31,817 bases of DNA from Guillardia theta CCMP2712 (Eukaryota > Cryptophyceae > Pyrenomonadales > Geminigeraceae), in NCBI RefSeq assembly GCF_000315625.1, contig NW_005434631.1:1-31817 (forward strand). Reading direction: 5' to 3'. The notes under the pieces are model-generated. The model made no database searches, was not told the origin of the DNA, and worked only from the letters and a program-made list of their open reading frames with translations. Made by a program: the position numbers and the translations under genes. Below are positions 1-11,980 of this stretch, piece by piece (the first letter of the stretch is position 1; each line of letters opens with the position of its first letter).

Positions 1-82
1 GCCAGAGTCCGCAATATGGGTGAATGTGGACTTGGCGCGGAAGAACAAGGGCAAGTGAGGGAGGGGGCCGATAGTAGGAATT
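1..82. other. Unique left flank before the arm; possible upstream exon or leader
   Basis: This stretch has no counterpart beside the right arm. Positions 1-54 are open in frame 1 and are followed by a GT-type donor (gtgaggg at 55). The pyrimidine/G-rich stretch up to the AG at 135-136 could be an intron. An upstream exon supplying a signal peptide is expected, because the receptor reading frame starts directly in a cysteine-rich repeat. However, the phases of 1-54 and of the exon starting at 137 do not join cleanly, so I do not call an exon. Confidence 0.35.
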
Positions 83-3000
83 GGGCAGGGCAGGGCCGAG
101 AGGGGAGGGGAGACTGACTCTTGCTTGGGCTGGCAGGGACGTGCCGGGGATGTCGGGAGTGCGGGGAGGGCGAGTACAAGGCCGGAGGCTGCAACGGGAC
201 GTCAGACACGACATGTCGCAACTGCAGTCATGTTGTTTGTGGGGCTGGACGTTATCTACAATCCTGTGGCTTCGGGCTGACTGGCAGCTGTGAGGATTGT
301 GGCATCTGTTCGCCAAGTCAGTATCAGCTTTCTCCGTGCAGCTCATTATCAAATCGAGTTTGTTTGAACTGCTCGTCATTGCGTTGTTCAGATGCTTTCT
401 ATCGAAGTGGGTGTGGGAACGGTTCCATGGGAGAGTGTTTAGGCTGCAAGGTTTGTTCCTCCTTTCAGTACGAGGTGTCATCGTGCAGTCAAAGTGCAGA
501 TCGTGTGTGCTCAGATTGCAACCTGAGGCCATGCAATGTTGGTGAGTACCTTCAAGGTTGTGGCAATGGAAGTGCAGGAACTTGTACGCAGTGTCATCGC
601 TGTTTGTCGAATCAATTCGTGACGTCAAATTGCACCAAGTTCCAGAACACAAACTGTTCAGACTGCCGTGCTTGTTCAGGCACGCAGTACGAGTACTCTG
701 CATGTTCGCTATATTCGAATCGAGTATGTCACGAATGCTCGGAGATCCAGTGTCCTCCGGGCACTTACTTGGCTGGATGCGGAAATGGAAGCAAAGGCAC
801 TTGCTGGGAGTTCCCGTCTGTTGTGAGTGTGACGCCATCTTCAGGATGCAGTGGACGAAGTTTTGTGGCTCGAATAGTAATCCGCTCCCCTCAGATTGAG
901 GACCTTCCTATCACTAGAGTCTCTTCGCCTTCCATGAATACTACGGCTCTTTCTCCGCAGTACGATACCAGCAAGCAGATCATCTCATTGGATGTGGTGA
1001 TAGAATCTGGTCCAAGCTTGATGGGTGTATACGGTATCGACGTCATGCTTTGCCAGCATTCGCCTTGTGTTCGCAACACAAGCTTCCTGGTAGAATTGAT
1101 CAGCCAGACAGCAGTGACATTGATTGATTCCTTTCCTTCGTCGGGGTATCGGTTCTCCTACACTCCATACATTGTACGACTATCAAATGTACCTGCAGGT
1201 CTCACAGCCACTGCTGTGCGAATAGTCATAAGTCCAACCAACGAATCTATAGATGCATCAAGCGTGACATACGAGGCTTCGCCGTTCTGTTCGAACTTGG
1301 CGACCATCCAGTTTCTCCTGCCCCCGATGTCTGCCAGTGCTGCTGTGAGGCCAACAATCATTGGGAGCTTGAGTCGGAGATCGTCGACTTTCCGGTTGGA
1401 GTTACAGGAGTTTCAGTACATTGCAGCTCCGAGCGTTGAAGTGGCTTCAATGTTCCCCACCACAGGGGGAGTGTCGCAGCCAGTGCGGATACAAATCTCG
1501 ATACAAAACTTTCCCGAGACCGACGCGGCAGGCAATGGCTGCACGGACGTGGGAGTCTTGTTTGTCAGCGCATCTCTGACCAATGCGACTTCTTTGTCAG
1601 GACGGCTGGAGAGTTGTCAGAGACAGAAGGCGTCTTACATGCTCGGTCCCATGACCGTCGATGTGTCATCCCCAAGCGGTGATTCCGTGTCCCCTGGATA
1701 CGCGAATGTCATTGTGTATCATAAGAGATACTCTACAAGCATGGTGAACGTGAAGAACACTGATGCAAAAGCTACTTTCGACTCATTTCTATTCTTCAAT
1801 GATAGAAAAGCGAGGATCTACTTGATCCTGAACGAGTATGGCGATACTGGTGTGAATACGATCAGGGCCAAGGGAAGCACCACTACCAGGGTGTCTCTTT
1901 TCATAGAGAATATCGATTCATCGGTCATGCCTTCTGAATACACAATCATGGTGGGCAAATATCGGTATCGCAACAACTGCACTAGCTATTCGGACTGCTT
2001 CCCTGTTCTGTTGGTATCCTTGAACGCCGAAACTCGTACAGGATCATCAAATTTGAGGTGCAAGCTAATATGATCGAAGGGGTTGTTTCAGCAGGGACAG
2101 TAGGAGGGATCTTGGTGTATGGGGTTGTAGATTGTCCTACTTCGTGTTGTCAGCAGATGTCATGCGATACCGCGTGTAGGCCGTATGTGAGCAACTGCTT
2201 CACAGTGAGTTATTATGACGACAGGGAGCCCTACGTGCAATATGTCTCAAGCTCGCAGGGGCCGGATACCGGAGGAAACTCGATCGACATTGGCATTGCA
2301 AACTTTCCCTTGGTGACCACGAAGAATCTGATAATACAGATCGCAGGAAAGAACCAGTCGACGAGCAACTGGCTTTTGCTGAGGTCTGTGATTGAAGTGA
2401 CGGAAGTGAGAGTGTTTCCTTCGCCGTTTGATCTAGGATCGAATGCGCAGCAGATAGTGGAAGTTCGCATTCTACCGACAAGCAACCTTCTCAAAGCTGT
2501 GCGTTTCAACTACACGTACATTGCTTCACCACAACAGCTCAACTCAGTTTCTGCAACGTCTGGCCCGAGCACTGGATGTCAAGCCATCAAGGTGGAGATT
2601 GGATATTTCCGGTATCCTACGGCCATCGAGAGCTGCATTGATGTGCCGTCACAATGCCTCACAGTGCAATTCGGGTCGACCATCCTGACTGATGCCCCAG
2701 CAGCAACAACGTGTGACAGACTTGCAGGAACCGTCTCAATATCAAAACTGTCATCGCGACTCTCGTGCGTTCTCAACATCATCACGCCTGCGACTGCACC
2801 GGGGGAGGTTGCGGTTGTCATGAAAGCGACCGGATGTGGAGCAAGCTGCCAGCAAAGTCGCTTCAGCTTTTTCCAGCAGGATATGAGTGTACTTGGAATC
2901 GTGAATCCAATACCCACTCAGGGAAGTGCTCAAAGCGCATCCTTGTATGAAGACATATACCTTGTGAACTTCCCTTGGGAGACCTACTCTGCCTTGACTG

Positions 3001-6000
3001 CTGGGGTCAAAGGAAGTGTGACCATGGCAGCGAGTATAGACTCTCCTCCAAGCAGGGTTGACGATAAAGTGACAAGGATACGTGTCAAGTTGCCAGCGTA
3101 TCCAGCTTTAGAGCACGTGCTTGTGTCCATCAACGTCACATCAGGAAGCCTCGTGAAATCTGTCAACTTTGACTATACCTTCTTCGACGGCTTTGCCTTG
3201 AGAATCCTGAGCATGAATCCCGATGGAGTGCCAGTGTCGACTTCAGTATTTGGACGAACCCTTGCTTACAGGACGGAGGTCACGTTGCTTCTTGCCAACT
3301 GTCCGCAAGACTTGAAAGCTGGTCAGCTCAATGTCACAGTGAATGGATACACATCACAGGTGGTCTCGCTTTCCAATGAAGCCACGTGCCAGCCCGGGGT
3401 CCCAGACTGCAATCGGACACGGCTGAAGGTGCTGCTGACGCCTCTGAGCTCACTGGGCAATGCGACGGTGAAGCTGATGGTGTGGAATGGCTCAGGGGTA
3501 AGCAGCTACCTTCGCTCAGTAGCAACGTACCTGCCGTGCAACTATGAGACATTTTGTAGTCTGCAGGAGGTTCCAGATGTGTTGCTGCTGCAAGGCGTGT
3601 CTGCTGCACAATGCAACGCACAATTCTGCGTGAAACAAGTATTGGTTCCAGACGCGTCGATTCTATCTGTGAATCAAACTGTTGGTGTGGCCACTGGAGG
3701 GAACAAGGTGCTGGTTGAGTTTAGTAACTTCCCATCACTTCAACCTGCAGACATCGAGATCATGTTGAGGATTCCTGGCATCCAGCTGATTGTTGCTACG
3801 GAGAGTTTGAGCCTAGCAAGAGGATCTAGCCTGCAAGGCTCCACGGGCTCGCTAGTGATGACGATTCCTTCCGTGAGAATCGATGAGGATCAGCTTGCAA
3901 CAGTCACCCTCACGTTGACCTTGGGTTCTGCAATCAGAACGGCATCGTTCCAGTATCAATATCTTCGCTTGCTGAGTGGGAACGCAACTGTACGATCATT
4001 CTCTCCGATGTCCATCATGCGAACAGATGATCTCACTCTACAAGCTGAGCTTGTGAACGTACCTCAGCTCAAGGTCCCTTACAATGCTTCGTCAATCCTA
4101 TATAGCTTAGCATCTTCCTCGCTAAGTCAACAGTCCATGCCAACCAGCACCATCTTCGCGTCAAACTCCAAGAGCACGAACCTGCTGATACGTGTAGCGG
4201 CCCCCAAGTCGGGTTGGTCCGTGGGGTTGATATCGATTTCAGTTTGCTATCGGGCATCGCTCGAAGTCTGTGCCTTGTACGGACTTGGTGCTAAGGACTG
4301 TACTGGAGAAGTGTTATGCGCTCGAGGAGCGAAGATGCAAATCACTGTGCAAGACACTCCTCCTCCGAGACTGATGCGCTTCTATCCAACATCAGGGCCG
4401 ACGGACGTGAATACCGCAGTTCAGTTCACGGTTGCTTACCTGAGACCAGGTACTTCGGTGACAGAGCTGAATGTCAGCCTGCACACCACACAGAACGAAG
4501 TCAAGATGGTCAGTGTAGTGAGCATCAGTCTGAAGAACCCAAGCTGCTTGTATCCGGAGTGTGCAGTGCATGACGTAGATATCCTGATGCCAGCATTACA
4601 GGGATACGTAGGGATAGCGCAGGTCACTGTCACGTATCAGTACAAGACGGTTTCCTTTGACTTTCAGTACGTTGCGAGCAATGCTCCCAAGATTAGGCTC
4701 TTCCAACCTTCTTCGCAGTACATCTGCAAGCAGCCAAGCAGTGTCAGCTGCCAAGCTCAATCTTCCAGGGCCAGCATCTTGGTTGAGAACTTTATGCCTC
4801 CATGTGCCTCTTCGCAATGCACGGCTGAGCAAGCAGGGATCACTATCACCTTCACCGTGAGATCGGTTTCTTCGAGTCCTGCTAGCGTAGTGCTCGGTGT
4901 TGTCAACGGACTGCTTCAGCTCAGCTTTGTTGTCCCTCCCTCGTTTCTACCAGGTGCTTGCAGCGTTGAGATCGCTAACGGCACCAAGAAGGTGCAATAT
5001 AATGACTTCGCGTATCTGATTCCGCAAGCTCAAGTGGATCCAGTCGATTGTCCGGTAGACGGAGGCATCCAGATGAACGTGTCAGCCTGGGGGCTGCTGC
5101 CCTCACCTGGCAACTTGAGTGTTTCCGTGCAGAGCACGCAGATAGTAGGATGGACTCTACGTCAGTACTCCTCGCCCTGGAACTATGTTTACTTGTCGTA
5201 TGTTGCACCGGCAGCTCAAAGCATTGGAAGTGCGATAGGGGTAGTAGGGAATGGTTATGACCTCTCATCGGCAAAGTTCTACTTCGACTACGTGAACAGA
5301 CCTGCGATCTCAAGCCTTGTACCCAACGTGGCGACGTCACAGGGTAGGACGTACCCGAGCCTAGTGGGAGACCAAGCATACATGACAACCCTTACCATCG
5401 TCAACTTCCCCATCGTAAAGTCTCCGGCAGAGGTGTCGTTGAAGTTCGGGAGCGTCGAATGCCAGTGTGTGCTGCCGTCCTGCAGCTTGTACTGTGGGAT
5501 CGTGCGGCTGACAAGTACAAGTGCCTACACAGAGATGCAGATCGTCGTACCTCCGGCATCTGCTGTGCTGGGAGGCATGAACTCGGGCCAAACAAGTGTC
5601 AGTGTACGGCAGGTGAACACAGGAGCGCTGAGAGGCTTCATCAGAGAAGCCTCGACGTCTTTCACGTATTACAAGCCAACTCCAGCCGTGAAGCTCGTGC
5701 GCTTCTGTAGGACGTGCAATCCCGGGAGCATGTGTATCGTGAATGGCGTGTGCGGGAACGGCAAGTCTCCGCAGACAGGGTACGTGACTTGGTCAGACCT
5801 CCAGCAGTCGAACGGCAACATCGTTGAAGTGGCTGTAGAAAACATCGAAGACTGGATAGCGGTCAGCATCGCCAAGGATGGAACATTTGTAGGGTCAGCT
5901 GGGTTTGTTGTGACCTTCGGAAGCGATGAAGGCGTGGTGGACGCGAGCAGCGGACTTCGCTCGGTGACGGTGGTTGACGCTCACAGCGCGATATTCCAAA

Positions 6001-9000
6001 CGAAGATCCCGGCGATTCAAGGGATCGGCAGCATTGCCTGTACTGTGTCTCTTCGAACGAGTGAAAGCTCGATGTTGAGCTGGACGGTGGCCTTCCAGAT
6101 GCAGGTGGTCGATGACAGGAGGGAGCTCAAGTGCGTGTCCAGGTCATGCGTAGCGTCTGTGACGAACCCGTCGCCGCTGATAGCGTCTATCAAGAACATT
6201 CCTCTCACCACCAGGAGCGCGGCTCAAGACCAGCTCGTCATCATGATAGGCTCACTGCGTGCAGACTTTACAGTTGTCTCATGCAACACTACAATGATCA
6301 TCATCTCTGTCAACCCCCCCGAGTACACATGCTCAGCTTGCACAGTATCGGCTGGGTCGTCGACGGTGACATTTCAAGCGACCATGAGGTCTGACCCATC
6401 GATCGTTGCTCGCACAGATTTTGTGTATTGGGCCAGCCCGAAGGTGACGCGAGCAAGCTTCGACTCAACCGCAGCCTTCATCACCGTGACTCTGGATCAA
6501 GCAACCGACGGGCGGTCCCTTGTGCAGGCGTCGGGCTCCTCATGCGATGGCTTCGTGGGAAGCGAGGCGGGTCTGCTCGGCCAGACGGCACCAAGATGCG
6601 TGTGGACCACAGATCAAGCTTTCAACATCTTCCTCTCCCCCGGCGCCACCGTCTTGCCAAGCTCGCTCATCACCGTCAGAGGCATCCGGTCTGTAAATCA
6701 AGTCTCGATGCCCATGCTTGCTGCTGTCAGGGTCGAGAAACCTCTTTCTCCTCTGTACCCCTCGGTGCAGATCAGCGCCCCACAAGAGGTGGACCCTTGC
6801 TCGCCTCTCACAGTGCGAGCCCTTGCTAAGAGCGCTCGACAGCTGAGCTACACGTGGCGGTGTCTCAACGACGATGGGCTGAACACATTCCTTGCAAGCT
6901 TGCTGCCAAGCACGAGCATCATACAATTTGAAGCTGGAGTGGCTGAGATGGCTTCGACGGGGAAGACATACACGATCGGAGTGACAGTGAAGGACTTCTT
7001 GGGTTTCTCAAGCAAGGAGGCGGTGACGTCGATAACCAAGAAAGCCTTCCCTTCCCCTACTGTTGTCTTCACGCCTCAGTCACCCTTATCAACGTTTGTA
7101 GATCAGGATGTCACTATCACTGCAACCGCTGTGTTCTCGTCATGCCCAGTAGCAAAGAACGACATGATCTTTCAGTGGTCGCAATCTTCCGGCGTTGCCG
7201 TGTCTACGAGCTACGTCCCAAGCAGCATGTCGCAGCTCTGGATACCCAAGTATGAGCTACAAGCTGGGAACACGTACACGTTTGACGTCAGCGTGAGCCT
7301 GCAGGGAGACAGCTCGGTTTCTACGACGGCGAGCTTCACTCTTACAATAGGGAACCTGCCGCTGATGGGTGCAATAGCTGGCGGCGATCTGATCCAGATG
7401 TCGGAGGTTTCGGAGCTCCGGTTGGATGCAAGCAGCTCAAGAGACTTTGACGTGAAGAAAGGCGTTGACCAGGGGCTGACCTACGACTGGAGTTGCTATT
7501 TCTCGGATGGAACCTTCTCAATGCCGTGCTTGAACAAGAATCAGCAACTGCTTGAGCTTCCCAGTGGGGCCCAGCTGGTCGTCCCGGGAGGGTCGCTGAC
7601 GGACACCGGAGAGCTCTTCTACACGTTCTCGCTGGTAGTCTCCAAGGGAGACAAGACTCCTTCAACGGCCTCGAAGCGCGTGCAAGTCACGAAAGCTTTC
7701 GTGCCGGCGGTGATGCTGACGTCAAACGTACAGACGTACGATGGTGCCATGGGCATCGTCAACCAGGGAGACAAACTCGTGTACGAGGCTTCTTGTCCTT
7801 ATCCTTCAGCTCTGTATGTCTGGACCATCGCACCCGCCCCCAACGTGGGTTACGACGTAGGGTCGGTGTTCCCCTTCGGACGCAACGGGGCGATCTTCTT
7901 GATGGAGAGCGGGTCTTCTGCCTTGAGTCAGGGGCTGACGTACAGCATAGCGGTTGAGTGCTCGGTGAACGGCAGCGTGGGGACATCGTCGTCGAGCTTC
8001 TTGGTCAACACTCCTCCTCAGGGAGGGACATGCTATGCCTGCCTGGTGTCAGACTCTGGGAGCTGCACGAAGCAAGGTAGGCCGCTGCTGGACGAGTTCG
8101 TCGTTACTTGCGCGAACTGGATAGACCCAGACACGCCTCTGACGTACGAGTTCGGGTTCTCCTACGTGCAGGACGGGGAGACAATCACCAAGTGGTTTCA
8201 GCCCACGACGCTGCCCTACCTGATCATGCGGCTTCCGTCAAGCAGTGCCATCCAGATGAACGCGATTGTGTCGGACGGCAGAGGCGCCTCCACGTCCGTC
8301 ATGCAGGATACCGTCAAGACCGTGACGACGGGGAGAAGGCTGTTACAAGCAGCGAGTGACTGGTCCAGCGTGACGCAGGACATGAGCGAGAAGGCGCAGA
8401 CGCAGAACGTAGCAGGACTCAACCAGCTTATCACTTCGGTATCACTGGAGCTTGTGGCTCAACTGAATGCAAATGTGACGGACTTGTCTCATTCTCGTAC
8501 GCTGATTATGTACATGCTGTCGCTGCTGAAGCCCACGTACGGATCGTATCCGGCCACTACGGACTTCATGTCCGATGCGCTGAGCACTCTTGAGAGCGTA
8601 GGGAGCGAGCTGGGCTTGCAGAGCAACACATCGGTTTCGCAGATCGTCGAGCAGGTGGATGGTCTGCTGCAGCGCTATGCCGGGGAGACAGTGGAAGGGA
8701 TCATGCTGCATGTGTTGAAAATCTTCGGTGTCGCCATGAAATGGATGGAGACCGGGTCATATACGGACGGTCCCATCCTAGACCGGGTGACGTCAAACAC
8801 GGCTGCGGTGACGGAGGGTTTCTCAGTCAGCCTTGCAACAGGTCAAAGCGTGCAGTACGTACAGCAGTACTCGTCACATCGATTGGTTGCCGACAACGTG
8901 GAGGGGGTTGTGGGAGGCAAGAGCGTATTGGATGTGCCTCCAGGGTTGATGGGCATGTTTCAGGCGAAGAACGCCTCGTTTCGATACTCGTCTGGTCAGA

Positions 9001-10024
9001 CGGGAGTGACGGGGCGAGTAACAGTAGGAGCTCACATGTACGGAGCTGTGAGCGGTCCAGTGAACGGATCCACTCCACTCACACCGCTGATAGGAGTTTC
9101 CATGTCAGTGAGCAACCCGATATCTCAAGTCTCGATCGTGATGCCGGTGAGCCGGACGGCCGTCGTGACTGCGTCACAGTCTGTGCTGGTGGCGAGATGT
9201 GTGCGGTGGAGCAACGGAGGGTTTGAAGACAGCGGGTGCAGTGTAGAAGGGGTGGATCTGACGGCTGGAACGGTGACTTGTCGATGCTCGGTCGGAGTAC
9301 CAGGGGCTCGAAGGAGGCTAGCCCAGCAGCCAGCCACGTTCCAAGGTGTAACAGTGATAGCGGTCGGCGAGTTTCAGACGTACGACTGTGAGTTGATGAG
9401 CAAGAACTGCACTGGAGGACAGTACTTGTCTGGCTGCGGCAACGGGTCCCGGGGAGAGTGCCTGACGTGTTCCACGTGCACGCAGAGCGAGTACATGCTG
9501 ACGGACTGCTCGCCCTCCGCGAACCGACGATGCGCCGCCTGCTCTCAGCTGTACTGCAACCAAGACTACCGCAGATCAGCGTGCGGCGGGGGAGGCAGAG
9601 GTAGCTGTGTCGCATGCACGAGGTGTGGAGCAAACCAGCGCCAGCTCGTGAGCTGTGGGGAGAACTCGGCGTCGCAAGACGCTGTGTGCATCGACACGGC
9701 TGACGGGACAGCGACTGGGACGAAGTTGCTCGTGCTGACAGGAGCAGTGCGGGTGGGGAGCAGCCTGAATGAGAATATGAGAGCAAAGTTCATATTGGGG
9801 TTGGCGGCAGCAGCAGGGGTTGACAGCAGTAGCGTGAACATCACGTACATACGGGAGGTGCATGGAGCTCGTCGGGCACTGGCTGTAGAGTACGATGTGG
9901 GCTATCAAGTCTTCCTTGAGCTGAACGCGGAATGGAAGAGCGTGCAATCTAACCTGGGGTCAGAGAAGCTTCTAGAGGCTCTGAGAGGACAAGGGCTTCA
10001 GAATGTGCAGATCTTGGAATATCC
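83..10024 (+). repeat. Left arm of a ~9.94 kb inverted duplication
   Basis: This segment recurs in inverted orientation at 21819-31755. Matching positions sum to 31843 at both ends (131 pairs with 31712; 10024 pairs with 21819). The arms differ in length by only 5 nt. Three visible indels explain this: an extra AGGGG in this arm near 105-112, one base missing here at 2043/2044, and one base missing in the other arm near 31664. Comparing the encoded proteins I count about 27 replacements over about 3,300 residues. The outer boundary lies in the purine-rich leader before the first cysteine-rich repeat. The inner boundary lies in the codons for the juxtamembrane stalk. Confidence 0.97.
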
Positions 10025-10532
10025 GACTCTTTCTGTTATCACACTCGGCCCTTCAAGTTCCCCCACTATCATTGTTGCTGTTCCCACCAGTACCGTCGAG
10101 CCAACTTCCAAGTTCAACTTTGTTACATCTGCAGGATTTGCAGTTGTTGTCTCGATTGGCGGTTTTGTCATGTTGGTTGCAATCTTCGTGTTCAGGAGGT
10201 TCAGATCTTCCAGGAAGAAACTCCAAGTCGCTTCGTTCGTTTTCGAACCACGTCAGGTCGATGCTGACGAGAGGCCGCCAGCGATCGAGGGGGAGCGGGC
10301 CGTCGTCGAGGATCAGGTGCTTACGAGCGGGGATGAGTCGTCAGTGTCGGAGCAGGAAGAAAGTCAGTCGGAGAGCCACAGTCAGGAGGCAGAAATGAGA
10401 GACATCCTCTGCTATGCTGACATCAGTCACTTCAACGAGGGCTCCTCAAACGAGTCTGCCAACTCTGAGTTTGTGCACGCCAGACAAGTCCAGGATGAGA
10501 GCATACATGAAGGGACACCTTACCTCACTTGA
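121..10532 (+). CDS. Giant single-pass membrane receptor-like protein, copy A (frame break at 2043/2044)
   Basis: The frame runs 121-2073 and, after one missing base at 2043/2044, continues to 10532, about 3,470 residues in total. Modules in order: TNFR-like cysteine-rich repeats with a recurring CGNGS motif (about 139-810); at least ten IPT/TIG-like beta modules of the P-x-x-G...FP...F-x-Y type (about 815-6700); a REJ/PKD-like stretch with LDASSSRDFD and YDWSC (about 6750-8330); a helical region; a GPS-like CVRW...GC...CRC motif (9198-9290); a second cysteine-rich cluster (about 9385-9690); an SEA-like module (about 9715-10020); a stalk; one transmembrane helix (FAVVVSIGGFVMLVAIFVF); and a basic then acidic, serine-rich tail with SSVSEQEESQSESHS ending TPYLT. 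No introns are visible. The signal peptide is missing, so a 5' exon probably lies upstream of the window. The ectodomain resembles polycystin-1/REJ-type proteins. Its ligand is unknown. Confidence 0.88.
2038..2060 (+). other. Single-base deletion breaking the frame of receptor copy A
   Basis: Copy A reads acaggatcatc where the right arm reads acaggaatcatc, so one A is missing after position 2043. The upstream frame then stops at 2071-2073. The downstream frame resumes without interruption for 2,800 residues and matches the intact copy B. This is either a real inactivating mutation or a one-base consensus error. Confidence 0.93.
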
Positions 10533-11980
10533 AACTGTGAGGAAGCATGGAGGATTTTTGCAAGGACTGCAAATACGTCTGGACATGGGAGCCTGTGATG
10601 TTGTAGACATCTTCTCTGACAAATTAGTTGCGATTCCTAAAGTAAAGATGCCTTTGAAATCCTTTCTTGCTATCACCATTAGCTTCGAACTTGTTCGTTA
10701 TCCTTCATTCCTATGATTCTCTGACGCAATCCGGTGGGACGGACTGAACCGTGCCACTTCTTGAGTATGGAACCAATTGAGTGCACATTCGTGAGGCTCT
10801 TTGCGTTATCATCGCGTCCTCGGCCTCCGGTTTCCGTCCTTGCCGTGCCGCCATGAAGACGTTACTTGCGCTGAGATTCATCATTCTCAATTCAATTAGC
10901 TAGCTACTTTTTGTGCTTCAAACTACTACTGTCACGGCAGGTGGAACCACCACCGGTCCTGATGCCTCTTTTAGACCCCTACACCCCATCAGTTTTAGGT
11001 TTCACAATTGACCCCTCCTCTCATCTGGATCTGGTATGGTAGGGGTAGCGGAAATCATGTCCAGAGCCACCCTACCCGTCTCGTGAATTTATGGGAGGGT
11101 AAGGGAGGGGTACTTTGCTTGCCATAGTACAGCAAACCGCAACGGATGGTGTCAGCTCCGGCCTCTTCTAGCACCCTACCCCCTAATTAAAAACTGTTTC
11201 GGATGTTCATGAGGGGGTACCGTGCCGTACCCACCCCACTTTCTAATTAACAGCGAATTTATCTCGTGATATGGGGTCATCACCCGCAGGAAACCCTAGC
11301 AGTACCCACCCGGTCACCCCTTTGACAGGTACTGAGAGCGGACCCCACCATATGCTCCTCAAGGACCCCCACCCCCCCTTCAAAATGTCGGATTGAAAAG
11401 AATCGATTTTGCACTGGAGGAAATCGACAGTGAGGAAGCACAGGAAGCAGGGCAGGGAGCAGCGGAGGAGGCAGGATAGCAGAACGAGCGCTGGCGATGG
11501 GCAAAAGAAGAGGAGAAGAGCAGTGGAGGAAGAGGACTGGGAAGGACTGCAGCAGAGATCTTGAGACAGGGACAGGAGAGACGAGCACGAACTCGGACTG
11601 AAATCTATGCAAGTTTGGGAACACATGCTGTGGGACAAATGAAGTAGCAAAGATCAATAGACCTGTGAAGTGAGAACATCAAGCAAGCATACCATCTTTC
11701 ATCAGACGTCAAATCATATACACGAGAAGGTGCATAGGGACTCTGTCAGAGTATACACGTGAGGAACAAATTCAAGAAAAGAAAAAGGGTGTTTGTGTGA
11801 GGCCAGGCTGGGAATGCAGTGTAAGTGTTGAGAAGCATCAGCAAGAATGTACGGTTGACTGATCGGAACCATGGACATGACATTGAATAGGGGGATATGA
11901 TAAGGGGTAACCCTGCTCATTTGAATTCTAGCTGACTTATATTTGTTTGTCAGGGTAATGTTTGTCTAAGCCAGGGTGCC
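10533..11980. other. Intergenic region between receptor copy A and the cyclase
   Basis: I see no convincing gene in these 1.4 kb. Positions 10940-11390 are unusually rich in ACCCC/GGGGT strings. They include a short perfect hairpin, GGGTAC-cgtgcc-GTACCC, at 11215-11232. Positions 11400-11600 are GA-rich and leave a long but low-complexity open frame on the minus strand, which I reject. The stretch from about 11640 to 11980 is more AT-rich and probably holds the cyclase promoter and 5' UTR. An AG at 11952-11953 could be a splice acceptor for a leader exon. No promoter motif could be assigned. Confidence 0.6.

Noticed and set aside
9079-9786. 235-codon frame antisense to receptor copy A, with a matching one in copy B
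   Set aside because: It is a shadow of the strongly constrained sense frame, which carries the GPS-like and cysteine-rich modules. The antisense text has no domain.
11243-11650. 135- and 125-codon minus-strand frames upstream of the cyclase
   Set aside because: Both cover the same purine-rich stretch and give Ser/Leu/Cys-rich text with no exon-like boundaries or domain. Two overlapping frames at once suggest composition, not coding.
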